Source: Poindextera sp035294785 (lineage in GTDB: Bacteria > Pseudomonadota > Alphaproteobacteria > Caulobacterales > Caulobacteraceae). From it: a stretch of 64,000 nt of DNA. The position numbers and the translations under genes are program-made. The stretch covers positions 1-64,000 of the forward strand of contig DATGKF010000104.1 in NCBI GenBank assembly GCA_035294785.1, in the 5' to 3' direction. Shown piece by piece: positions 1 through 8,147 of this stretch. Under the pieces are notes generated by a model. It had not been told where the DNA came from and ran no database searches. It saw nothing but the letters and a program-made list of their open reading frames with translations. The number at the start of each line of letters is the position of its first letter. Within the stretch, counting starts at the first letter, position 1.

Positions 1-2
1 GC

Positions 3-2057
3 TCGATCCTGCTCTACGTCGAGAGCATCCGCGAGGCGCGCAAGTTCATGACCGCGGCCCGCATCGCCGCCCGCGCCAAGCCGGTGATCGTCATCAAGTC
101 GGGCCGCAGCCAGGGCGGGGCGAAGGCCGCGCTCTCGCACACCGGCGCGCTGGCCGGCGCGGACGCGGTCTATGAGGCGGCCTTCCGCCGCGCGGGCATG
201 CTCAGGGTCTTCGAGCTGCGCGAGATCTTCGAGGCGGCCGAGACGCTCGCCCGCGGGTTCTCCGTGCGGGGCGACCGGCTGGCCATCCTCACCAACGGCG
301 GCGGCGCGGGGGTGCTGGCGGCCGACGCGCTTGAGGCGCGCGGCGGGCGGCTCGCGACGCTTTCGCCGGAGGTTCTGGAAAAGCTTTCGTCCGTCCTGCC
401 GCCGACCTGGTCGCACGCCAATCCCGTCGACATCATCGGCGACGCGCCGGGCGAGCGCTATGCAGCGGCGCTCGATGCGCTGATCGACAACCCGGGCCAG
501 GACGCGATCCTGGTGATGAACTGTCCGACCGGTCTCGTGGGACCTGAGGACGCCAGCGCCGCCGTCCTCGACCGGCTCTCCGTGCGGCGGCATGCGCCGG
601 CGCTCACCTGCTGGCTGGGCGACGCCACCGCCGGCGCCGCGCGGGCGCGTTTCGCCGCCGCCGGCGTACCCACCTACGAGACCCCGGACGAGGCGGTGCG
701 GGTCTTCATGCACGCGGTCGACTACCGCCGAAACCAGCGTCTGCTGATGGAGACGCCGCCGGCCGGCGTCGCGATCGATGCGGCGGCGCGCGCCGAGGCC
801 GCCGCGTTGGTGAAGGCCGCGCTCGACGATGGCCGCACCCTGCTCACCGAGGCTGAGTCGAAGCGGCTGCTTTCGGCCTACGGTGTTCCCGTCGTCCCCA
901 CGCACACGGTCAAGGACGCGGCGGAGGCCGCGCGGCTCGCCGGCGAGAACGGCGGCCCTTTCGCGCTCAAGATCCTGTCGCGCGACATCACCCACAAGTC
1001 CGATGTCGGCGGCGTGCGGCTGAATCTGCGTGACGCCGCCGAAGTCGAGGCCGCCGCGGCGGCCATCCTGCGCGAGGTCGCGGCGCACGCGCCGTCGGCC
1101 AGGATCGACGGCTTCACCGTCGAACCGATGATCGTCCGCCCTGGGGCCCGGGAACTGATCGCCGGCCTCTTCGACGATGCGGTGTTTGGACCGGTGGTGC
1201 TGTTCGGCGAGGGCGGCACGGCGGTCGAGGTGCTGGCCGACCGCGCGCTCGGGCTCCCGCCGCTGAATCCGATGCTCGCGCGCGACATGATCGCCCACAC
1301 GCGGGTCTCGCGGCTGCTTGACGCCTACCGCGACGTCGCGGCGGCCGACCGAGGCGCGATCGAGGCCGTGCTGGTGCGCCTGGCCGACCTGGCCATCGAC
1401 CTGCCCGAGGTGGTCGAACTCGACATCAATCCGCTGCTGGCGGACGCCGGTGGCGTGATCGCGCTCGACGCGCGCGTCGTCCTCCGCGCCGCCGATCCGG
1501 CGCGCACGCGGCGGCTGGCGATCCGACCCTATCCGGCCGAGTTCGAGAAAACGCTCGCACTTGCCGACGGGCGCAGCCTCCAACTGCGGCCGATCAAGCC
1601 CGAAGACGCTCCGGCGCTGATCGAAATGAGCCGCCGCTCGACGCCCGAGGACATGCGCCTGCGGTTTTTCGGAGCCATGCACGTCCTGCCGCCGACCCTG
1701 GCGGCGCGGCTCTCGCAGATCGACTACGACCGTGAAATGGCCCTCGTCGCGCTCGACACGCCGGAGCGGCCGCAGGACATCCTCGGCGTCGTGCGGCTGA
1801 TGGGCGATCCGGACAACACCGATGGCGAGTTCGCCGTGATGGTCCGTTCGGACATGAAGGGCCGCGGCCTGGGCTACCAGCTGATGCGCGAGATGCTGGC
1901 CTGGGCCAAGGCGCGCGGGCTCCGGCGCGTGCGCGGCGACGTGCTGCGCGAGAACGCCACCATGCTGCGCATGGTCCGCGAACTGGGCGCGGCGCTCGAC
2001 CCGATCGGCCCCGATCCGGCGATCGTCCGCGTGCACTTCGATCTCGTCGCCGCCTGA
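3..2057 (+). CDS. Acyl-CoA synthetase (ADP-forming type) fused to GNAT acetyltransferase, 5' partial
   Basis: The reading frame is already open at base 3 and its residues before the first ATG (base 48) continue the family sequence, so the true start lies left of the window. About 684 residues are present of a family usually near 900. The retained part holds the CoA-ligase region with SHTGALAG near the start, an ATP-grasp domain (ALKILSRDITHKSDVGGV, about residues 320-340) and a C-terminal GNAT domain starting near ADGRSLQLRPIKPEDA. This is the architecture of Pat-type protein acetyltransferases, which acetylate lysines such as that of acetyl-CoA synthetase. The N-terminal part may be a regulatory acetyl-CoA-binding module rather than an active ligase. 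It converges on the downstream stress-protein gene and belongs to the same stress/low-oxygen cluster by position. The family call is firm; the substrate is not. Confidence 0.88.
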   Translation, partial: SILLYVESIREARKFMTAARIAARAKPVIVIKSGRSQGGAKAALSHTGALAGADAVYEAAFRRAGMLRVFELREIFEAAETLARGFSVRGDRLAILTNGGGAGVLAADALEARGGRLATLSPEVLEKLSSVLPPTWSHANPVDIIGDAPGERYAAALDALIDNPGQDAILVMNCPTGLVGPEDASAAVLDRLSVRRHAPALTCWLGDATAGAARARFAAAGVPTYETPDEAVRVFMHAVDYRRNQRLLMETPPAGVAIDAAARAEAAALVKAALDDGRTLLTEAESKRLLSAYGVPVVPTHTVKDAAEAARLAGENGGPFALKILSRDITHKSDVGGVRLNLRDAAEVEAAAAAILREVAAHAPSARIDGFTVEPMIVRPGARELIAGLFDDAVFGPVVLFGEGGTAVEVLADRALGLPPLNPMLARDMIAHTRVSRLLDAYRDVAAADRGAIEAVLVRLADLAIDLPEVVELDINPLLADAGGVIALDARVVLRAADPARTRRLAIRPYPAEFEKTLALADGRSLQLRPIKPEDAPALIEMSRRSTPEDMRLRFFGAMHVLPPTLAARLSQIDYDREMALVALDTPERPQDILGVVRLMGDPDNTDGEFAVMVRSDMKGRGLGYQLMREMLAWAKARGLRRVRGDVLRENATMLRMVRELGAALDPIGPDPAIVRVHFDLVAA

Positions 2058-2088
2058 GACGGCGCGTGCACATGGGTGCGCGATGCCC

Positions 2089-2889
2089 CTAGTGGCTCAG
2101 CAGGAGGAATTTCGAGCAGCCGGTCAGGAAGTCCTGGGTGACGCCGCCCAACATCCACTCGCCCAAGCGCGTATGGCCGTAGGCGCCGGCGACGATCAGA
2201 TCAGCGCCCAGCTTGGCCGCGGTGTCCTCGAGTGCGGCGGCCACATGTCCGTGCGACGGCTTGATGGTCTCGACCTGGGCGCCGACGCCATGGCGCTCGA
2301 GACGGCGCACAAGCTCGAAGAAGCTCGCCTCGCCGGCCTCGGCGGCAACGATGGTGACGTGTCGCGCGCGTTTCAGGAACGGAAGCGCGTCGCTGACGGC
2401 GCGCCTGGCCTCGCGGGTGTCCTTCCAGGCGATGACGACATGTTCGCCGTTGAACGTCTCCTCGCCGTCGGCGGTCAGCAGCACGGGAACCCCGGCCTCG
2501 AGCACGAGGTCGGCGGCGCGCGCGGCGAAGGCGGGCCGGTCGCCGCGGCTAAAGCGACTGGCGACGATCAGGTCGGCGCCGCGCGCCCTTAGGCTCAGCG
2601 CCTTGTCGGGAAAGTCCTGGACGGAGACCCAAGCCGTGCAGGGGCGCTCGCCGACCAGGGCGCGGAAGTGCGCCTCGGCCGCGCGCAGATCATCGGTGGT
2701 TCGCCTCTGCAGCGCCTCGACGATCATGCCGTCCGTCGCATAGGCGGTGGCGAGGGCCTCATCGAAGTTCTCCGCCGCGAGACCGGTGAGAGCCGCGCCA
2801 AACATGTCAGCCACCTGCGCGGCGAGCCGCACGCGGCGATCACACGCGCGACCGTCGTCGGCGTGAACGAGAATGGTCTTGATCGACAT
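2089..2889 (-). CDS. Universal stress protein, two Usp domains (266 aa)
   Basis: A cytoplasmic UspA-superfamily protein with two tandem domains. The N-terminal domain opens with MSIKTILVHADDG. The second half carries the ATP-binding signature GAYGHTRLGEWMLGGVT, matching the G-x2-G-x9-G-S/T pattern, so this domain probably binds ATP. The protein is likely a stress or hypoxia survival factor without a known enzymatic reaction. It is divergent from the zinc alcohol dehydrogenase, and the 100-nt gap between them contains an FNR/FixK-like box 60 nt from this start, which suggests oxygen-dependent control. A second, similar two-domain stress protein lies 1.3 kb away on the other strand. Confidence 0.9.
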   Translation of the reverse strand: MSIKTILVHADDGRACDRRVRLAAQVADMFGAALTGLAAENFDEALATAYATDGMIVEALQRRTTDDLRAAEAHFRALVGERPCTAWVSVQDFPDKALSLRARGADLIVASRFSRGDRPAFAARAADLVLEAGVPVLLTADGEETFNGEHVVIAWKDTREARRAVSDALPFLKRARHVTIVAAEAGEASFFELVRRLERHGVGAQVETIKPSHGHVAAALEDTAAKLGADLIVAGAYGHTRLGEWMLGGVTQDFLTGCSKFLLLSH

Positions 2890-2948
2890 CGCTTCCTCGA
2901 AACCTAGGTCCGGGTGCGCCGAGCTTGCGCCGTTTCAGGCGCGGCGCT

Positions 2949-2962
2949 CTGATCTAGATCAA
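2949..2962. promoter_or_regulatory. FNR/FixK-type operator shared by divergent genes
   Basis: The sequence CTGATCTAGATCAA matches the TTGAT-N4-ATCAA consensus of FNR/FixK regulators with a single mismatch. It is centred about 66 nt from the stress-protein start on the left and 45 nt from the alcohol dehydrogenase start on the right, so one site could serve both promoters. The function is inferred from sequence and gene content only. Confidence 0.65.
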
Positions 2963-3000
2963 GCGGAGGCGGCTTCCCGCCGAAGCCAGGGATGCGCCCG

Positions 3001-4002
3001 ATGTTCGCTATGACTCTCGCCGCGCCCCACACCGCGCTTCAGCCCACCGCCCGCCCCGATCCCGCGCCCGGACCCGGCGAGATCCGGCTGCGCGTGAGCG
3101 CCTGCGGCGTCTGCCGCACCGATCTGCACGTCATCGACGGCGAACTCGGCCCCGGTCCCCTGCCGATCGTGCCGGGGCACGAAGTGGTCGGCGCCGTCGA
3201 CGCGCTCGGGTCCGGCGTTCCGGCCGCGTTGCTTGGCGCCCGCCTCGGCGTTCCCTGGCTGGGCTCGACCTGCGGCGTCTGCCGCTATTGCCGCGACGGC
3301 GAGGAGAACCTCTGCGACCGGCCCGCCTTCACCGGTTGGACCCGTGACGGCGGCTACGCCGACGCGATCGTCGCGGACGCGCGGTACGCCTTTCCGATCC
3401 CCGAAGCCTACGACGACGCCGAGGCCGCGCCGCTGCTCTGCGCCGGCCTGATCGGCTTCCGCTCCTGGCGCATGGCCAGCCAGACGCGGCCGGTGAAGCG
3501 GCTCGGGCTCTACGGCTTCGGCGCCGCCGCGCATCTCCTGGCGCAACTCGCCGTCGGCGAAGGTCAGGCTGTCTACGCCTTCACCCGCGCCGGCGACGCC
3601 GTCGCCCAGGCCTTCGCGCGGAGCCTCGGCTGTGTCTGGGCGGGGGCTTCGGAGGAGCCGCCGCCGGAGCCGCTCGACGCGGCGGTCATCTTCGCCCCGG
3701 TGGGCGAACTGGCGCCGCTGGCGCTGAAGGCGGTGCGCAAGGGCGGAACGGTCGTCTGCGGCGGCATCCACATGAGCGACATCCCGCGCTTTCCCTACGC
3801 GCTCCTCTGGGAGGAGCGGCGGCTCGTCTCCGTGGCCAACCTGACGCGCCAGGACGGGCTCGACTATCTGCCGCTGGCCGCGGCGCACGGCGTGCGCGCC
3901 CACGTCACCTGCTATCCGCTTGCCGAAGCCAACCGGGCGGTCGCCGATCTGCGAGACGGCCGTCTCAGCGGGGCCGCCGTCCTCATCCCGCCGGGCGCCT
4001 AG
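3001..4002 (+). CDS. Zinc-dependent alcohol dehydrogenase family protein
   Basis: A medium-chain NAD(P)-dependent alcohol dehydrogenase of the AdhA/COG1064 type. Near the N-terminus is the catalytic-zinc region SACGVCRTDLHV, followed by PGHEVVG. Next comes the structural-zinc cluster CGVCRYCRDGEENLC, and a Rossmann region with GLYGFGAAAH. It should oxidise alcohols or reduce aldehydes in the cytoplasm. The ATG at 3001 gives the usual MxAMxL start and has AGGGA 8 nt upstream; ATGs at 2992 and 3010 are alternatives. Its promoter region holds the FixK-like box, fitting a role in redox balancing under low oxygen. Family members near universal stress proteins are common in such regulons (recalled, not searched). 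Confidence 0.9.
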   Translation: MFAMTLAAPHTALQPTARPDPAPGPGEIRLRVSACGVCRTDLHVIDGELGPGPLPIVPGHEVVGAVDALGSGVPAALLGARLGVPWLGSTCGVCRYCRDGEENLCDRPAFTGWTRDGGYADAIVADARYAFPIPEAYDDAEAAPLLCAGLIGFRSWRMASQTRPVKRLGLYGFGAAAHLLAQLAVGEGQAVYAFTRAGDAVAQAFARSLGCVWAGASEEPPPEPLDAAVIFAPVGELAPLALKAVRKGGTVVCGGIHMSDIPRFPYALLWEERRLVSVANLTRQDGLDYLPLAAAHGVRAHVTCYPLAEANRAVADLRDGRLSGAAVLIPPGA

Positions 4003-4080
4003 ATCAGCAGAATCCGGCCGAGCGATATGGCTTCGCCAGCGGCGCACGGCGTCGACCCGGGCCCCTGCCGCCAAGGCCGT

Positions 4081-4094
4081 TTGATCTCGCTCAA
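4081..4094. promoter_or_regulatory. FNR/FixK-type operator upstream of second stress protein
   Basis: TTGATCTCGCTCAA matches TTGAT-N4-ATCAA with one mismatch in the right half-site. It is centred 61 nt before the GTG start of the downstream universal stress protein, a sensible activator position. Independent recurrence of the motif 1.1 kb from the first site strengthens both calls. Confidence 0.6.
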
Positions 4095-4148
4095 TGCCGG
4101 CGGCCGCGAGGCGGCCTCTCCTGCTCGTCGGATCAGGAGTGAAGCGCC

Positions 4149-4982
4149 GTGGACATCAGGGACATTCTTCTCGCGCTCAGGGCCGATGCGCCTTGCGCCA
4201 ACATCCTCGCCTGGGCCGCCGTGCTGGCCGCCCGGCACGACGCCAGGATCGAAGGCGTCTGCCTCTATTCCGAGCCGGTCTTCGCGCTCGCCGGCGACTT
4301 CGCCGTCCGCCAACGCGCCGTCGCCGGGGTGCTCGACAACCGCGCGCTCGCCGAAACCGGGCTGATCGCGCCGATGAAGGCGGCCTTCGTCGAGGTGATG
4401 GGGGCGCACGGCGTCACCGCCCACTGGACCTCCCCGCCGCCGGACGAGCCGCCGGCGACGACCGCGGCCCGCGCCCGCACGGCCGACCTGGCCATGGTCC
4501 GATCGCCCGATCTGCACCGGCCGGCGCAACGCGCGCTGGCGTGGACGCTGGCCCTGTTGAGCGGCGCGCCGACGCTGCTCGTCCCCGACTCGGCCCGTCC
4601 GGCGGCGGACTTCAAGCGGGTCGTGGTCGCCTGGAACGGCTCGGCCAACGCCAAGCGCGTGCTCGACGCCTCGCTGTCGCTGCTCAAGCGGGCCGCGATG
4701 GTCGAAATCGCGACCGTCGACGACGGACCGGTCGGGTCACCGCGCGCCGCGCCGGACGCCCTGCTCAGCCACCTGGATCGGCACGGCGTGCGCGCCACGT
4801 TCCACCACGGCGGCCGCGACCACAACGCTGGCCGCGCGATCCTGGCGCGCTGTGCGGCCGTGCGGGCCGACCTGCTGGTCATGGGCGCGTACGGGCACTG
4901 GCGCATCGCCGAAGCGGCCTTCGGCGGCGTGACGGAGACCATCCTGACCGCCGCGGAGATTCCCGTCCTGATGGCGCACTAG
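4149..4982 (+). CDS. Universal stress protein, two Usp domains (277 aa)
   Basis: A second tandem-domain UspA-family protein. The start is GTG at 4149 with AGGAG 9 nt upstream, giving VDIRDILLALRADAP. The C-terminal domain keeps the nucleotide-binding pattern GAYGHWRIAEAAFGGVTE. The middle segment (DFKRVVVAWNGSANAKRVLD) is the typical opening of the second Usp domain; the first domain lacks an obvious ATP signature. A FixK-like box upstream suggests induction under oxygen limitation. It resembles the leftward stress-protein gene in length and layout, but the sequences differ enough that the duplication is not recent. Confidence 0.9.
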   Translation: MDIRDILLALRADAPCANILAWAAVLAARHDARIEGVCLYSEPVFALAGDFAVRQRAVAGVLDNRALAETGLIAPMKAAFVEVMGAHGVTAHWTSPPPDEPPATTAARARTADLAMVRSPDLHRPAQRALAWTLALLSGAPTLLVPDSARPAADFKRVVVAWNGSANAKRVLDASLSLLKRAAMVEIATVDDGPVGSPRAAPDALLSHLDRHGVRATFHHGGRDHNAGRAILARCAAVRADLLVMGAYGHWRIAEAAFGGVTETILTAAEIPVLMAH

Positions 4983-5049
4983 CGAGCGCGCTCGAACGAT
5001 GAACAAGCTGGCTTGCCTTCGGCGGCGCCCGGTCTAAAGCGCGCGGGCG

Positions 5050-6413
5050 ATGCTGCATCTCGGCCTCTTGCTGCAGACGCTGGCGGCGCGCGCGCGCCTG
5101 CTGGCGCACGAGCATTGGTCGCGGGAGCGACTCGAGCGGCATCAGACAGAGGCGCTGGCCGCGCTTCGCCGTCACGCCTACGCCCACTCGCAATTTTACC
5201 GAGAGTTCCACGCCGGCCTCGAGACGGCGCCGCTCGAGGCGCTGCCGGTCCTGACCAAGGCCATGGTGATGGCCCGCTTCGACGAGGTGGTGACCGATCC
5301 GGCCATCCGGCTGACCGACGTGAAAGCCTACCTCGACGATCACGCGCCGGACGCGCGCTACCTCGGCCGCTACTGGGTGAACGCCACCTCCGGCACCAGC
5401 GGCCGGCCGGGCCTCTTCCTGGCCGACGCGGCCGAATGGAGCCTGGAGCTGGCGACCGCCGTCCGTGCGTTCGAGGACGCGGGCCTGCGTCTATCACCCA
5501 CTCGCCGCGCGCGCATCGCGCAGATCACATCGACCAACCCTTCGCACCTCTCCTCCCAGGGCGGCCGCAGCTTGGCGAACTGGTGGATGCCGACGTTGCT
5601 CCTGGACGCCAACGAACCTCTGGCCAGCATGGTCGAGCGGCTGAACGCCTGGCAACCGGAGATGCTCTGGGCCTACGCCTCGATCATCCATGTTCTGGCC
5701 GACGAACAGCGGGCCGGACGGCTGAAGATCGCGCCGCGCTCGGTGCTCAGCGCCTCTGAGCTGCTCACGCCCGGCATCCGCGAGCGCGCCGTCGACGCTT
5801 GGAGCGATGTGGTCTTCGACACTTACGCCACGACCGATTGTGGCGGACTGGGCGCCGAGTGCGACCGGCATCGCGGCCTGCATCTGCAGGAGGACCTGGC
5901 CATCGTCGAAGTGGTCGATCGCCAGAACCGGCCGGTCCCGCCCGGAAGCTTCGGCGACAAGCTGCTGGTTACGGTGCTCGGCGGATACACCCAGCCGCTG
6001 ATCCGCTACGAGCTCGACGACAGCGTGCGCATCGCCGCCGCGCCCTGCACCTGCGGGCGGCCCTTCCGGCTGATCGACGCCATCCAGGGTCGCATCGAGG
6101 AGGTGCTGTCCCTGCCCGCGGCGAGCGGCGGCAAGATCGCGGTGCACCCGATCGTCTTCTCGAACGTCATGGACCGCCTGCCGGTCTCCGGCTGGCAGGT
6201 GCTGCAGGAGCGACCGGCCTGCACCTGCAGCTCGCCGGCGCCCCCGGCGATCTGGACGCCGCCGCCCTGGTCCGTTCGGTTGGCGAGGCGCTTTCGGCGA
6301 CCGGCGTCCGCCCGCCCGCCATGGACGTGCGGCGCGTCGCCGCCATCCCGCACGCGGGCGCCGGCAAGACGCCGCTCGTGCGATCGACGCTGAGGGCGAA
6401 GCCGCTCGCCTAG
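5050..6413 (+). pseudogene. Phenylacetate-CoA-ligase-like adenylate-forming enzyme, frameshifted
   Basis: The first 387 residues read as an adenylate-forming CoA ligase of the PaaK/CapK group: N-terminal RHAYAHSQFYREF, phosphate-binding NATSGTSGRPGLF near residues 113-125, YATTDCGGLGAEC and RYELDDSV. After CTGCAGGAG (ending at 6210) this frame becomes a low-quality Arg/Pro-rich tail ending at 6393. The -1 frame gives a credible family C-terminus (ATGLHLQLAGAPGDLDAAAL to the stop at 6411-6413). One missing base, most simply a G in GAGGCGACC, explains this; repaired, the protein is 454 residues. It is either a true pseudogene or a sequencing error. The lost segment includes the mobile C-terminal lid, so the frameshifted product would probably be inactive. 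Confidence 0.75.
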
Positions 6414-6414
6414 G

Positions 6415-7365
6415 TCAGGCCGGGCCGTCGAGTTCAGCGAGGTCGTCGGCGATGCGCGCCGCGGCCCGCTCCACCCCGGCGGGATAGCCGGTCAGCGCGT
6501 ACCAGCGCAGGACCCACAGACCGTTGACGAGGCGGAAGAGCCGCAAGCGCTCGCGGTAGCCGTCGCCGAACAGGGACTTGTCGCCATAACCCTGCTCCAG
6601 CCAGGCGACCGGCAGCTCCGGCTCCTCCCAGTAGGCCCACTTGCCGAACTCGTTGATCGGCGAATCCATCGACGCTTGGCCGAAATCGATCAGGCCCGAG
6701 AGACGCCCCTCGTGGACCAGGATGTGGCAGGCGCGAATGTCGTTGTGAGTCAGCCGCCGCTCGACGGGGCCGCTCGCCATCACCGTCTCGAAGGCGCGAA
6801 ACCCGCGTTCCAGCGCGGCCGGGTTTACGCCCGCCGCCGCGCCCAGCCGGACGAACTCGCCCTCCATGGCGAGGAAATCGTCCGTGTCGCCTTCGAAGAA
6901 TTGCGCCGCCTCGCCAAGGTCCGCGACGCCGATCGTGTGCATCCGCGAGAGTTGCTCGCCGACCTCTTCGACGATCGACCGCAGCGTTGCGCGCGGCAGC
7001 GCCAGGCTGTCGGAGAGGCGCTGGCCCGGCAGCAGCTCCAGGAAGCACAGCTCCAGGATCTCGCCCCCGCTCTCGATCCGCTGGATCGACAGCACCTCGG
7101 GAACCCGCATCGCCAGCATCCGGCAGCGCCCGATCGCCCAGGCCTCCTTTTCGAAGAGTCCCGGGGCGTGGCGCGCGATCCGGAGGATGACGCTGAGCCC
7201 GCTCTCGAACCGGATGCGGTAGACCTCGTTGGCCTCGCCGTGAACGATGCGCTCCCTGGCCGCGATCGGGCTCTTGGAGACCGCGCGCGCCGCGCCGGCG
7301 ATCAGCACGTCCGGCGCCGCGAACCCAGCGTGCAGCGCGGCCAGGTGAGCGTCGTAGTCGGTCAT
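6415..7365 (-). CDS. APH-family phosphotransferase
   Basis: An aminoglycoside-phosphotransferase/choline-kinase fold protein of 316 residues. It has the nucleotide-loop region HGEANEVYRIRFESGLSVIL, the catalytic loop LTHNDIRACHILV (NDIRACH replacing the usual HGDxxxxN) and LSGLIDFGQAS as the metal-binding DFG-like motif. The leading His-Gly of the catalytic loop is Thr-His-Asn here, but the Asp is kept. The ATG at 7365 is preferred because a longer reading frame would run into the tRNA-Ala gene. The gene lies 11 nt downstream of that tRNA on the same strand and converges on the frameshifted ligase. The substrate is unknown. Confidence 0.8.
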   Translation of the reverse strand: MTDYDAHLAALHAGFAAPDVLIAGAARAVSKSPIAARERIVHGEANEVYRIRFESGLSVILRIARHAPGLFEKEAWAIGRCRMLAMRVPEVLSIQRIESGGEILELCFLELLPGQRLSDSLALPRATLRSIVEEVGEQLSRMHTIGVADLGEAAQFFEGDTDDFLAMEGEFVRLGAAAGVNPAALERGFRAFETVMASGPVERRLTHNDIRACHILVHEGRLSGLIDFGQASMDSPINEFGKWAYWEEPELPVAWLEQGYGDKSLFGDGYRERLRLFRLVNGLWVLRWYALTGYPAGVERAAARIADDLAELDGPA

Positions 7366-7376
7366 CGATGGGGGAA

Positions 7377-7452
7377 TGGTGGAGCTAAGCGGAGTCGAAC
7401 CGCTGACCTCTTGAATGCCATTCAAGCGCTCTACCAGCTGAGCTATAGCCCC
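7377..7452 (-). tRNA. tRNA-Ala (anticodon GGC)
   Basis: A full cloverleaf of 76 nt including an encoded CCA. The acceptor GGGGCTA pairs with TAGCTCC and has the G3-U70 wobble that identifies alanine tRNAs. The D arm is GCTC/GAGC, the anticodon stem CTTGA/TCAAG with loop ATGGCAT (anticodon GGC), and the T arm AGCGG/CCGCT with TTCGACT. It decodes GCC, the dominant alanine codon in this high-GC genome. Confidence 0.98.
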
Positions 7453-7557
7453 GGATTCCGGGTGTTCGCGTGTGGCTGAAGGCGGCCGGGCCCGCGAAGG
7501 GGGCGGACCCTATGCCGAGCGGCGGCGGCGATCAAGCCTGGCCGGCGGACCGGCCTC

Positions 7558-8025
7558 TCAGTCCGGCTCCTCGCCCGGGAGGCCCTCGATTTCGCCTTCG
7601 AAGTTGTCGTCCTCGTCCTCGTCCTCGAGGAACGGCACTACCTCGCCGGCGTCTTCTTCCAGCTCTTCCTCTTCGGCGAAGTCGACGCCCAGTTCTTCCA
7701 CGGGGGCGGGGGTTCCGCCTTCGGCGGGCTCCTCGTCGTCGTCGACCTCGATCGGCTCGGCCGGCACTTCGTCCACTTCGGGGGTCTCGTCGACCTCGTC
7801 CTCGAACCCGTCGGGCTCGGGCGCGGGCGCCGGCGCGGCGACCTCTTCTTCGGCTTCGTAGTCGGCCGGCGTCGAGCGGGCGCGCACGCGGCGGTTCCGC
7901 AGCGCCTCCTCGGGGTCGAACTGCGTTGCGCATTTTGGGCAGGTGGCCGGTCGTTTGCTGAGGTCGTAGAATTTGCTTTGGCAGTTGGGGCAAATCTGCT
8001 TTGCGCCCAATTCGGGATTGGCCAA
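7558..8025 (-). CDS. TIGR02300/FYDLN acidic family protein
   Basis: A 155-residue protein with an N-terminal zinc-ribbon-like segment. CPNCQSKFYDLSKRPATCPKC contains two CxxC pairs around the FYDLS(K/N) motif that names the family. The rest is a long, low-complexity acidic tail (runs of E and D to the C-terminus). The family is conserved in Alphaproteobacteria, often next to aroA as here (divergent, 122-nt gap). No function is established. The charged tail suggests protein or RNA contacts, or it may be intrinsically disordered. Confidence 0.9.
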   Translation of the reverse strand: MANPELGAKQICPNCQSKFYDLSKRPATCPKCATQFDPEEALRNRRVRARSTPADYEAEEEVAAPAPAPEPDGFEDEVDETPEVDEVPAEPIEVDDDEEPAEGGTPAPVEELGVDFAEEEELEEDAGEVVPFLEDEDEDDNFEGEIEGLPGEEPD

Positions 8026-8147
8026 GGACGAGACCTTCTTTGAGAGAAGAAGCGATCAATTGTGCGGCGGGCGGCTCCCTTGCCACGGGCGACGGCCGCT
8101 GTCAAAAGCCCGCGTTTCCCACCCCCAACGAGAGCCGGTTTTAGGCC

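Noticed and set aside
1..6413. Prophage or genomic island at the left end
   Set aside because: No integrase, attachment site or GC change; the genes form an ordinary stress cluster.
6415..7425. APH-like gene starting inside the tRNA
   Set aside because: The longer frame translates tRNA sequence (NGIQEVSGSTPLSS), so the ATG at 7365 is used.
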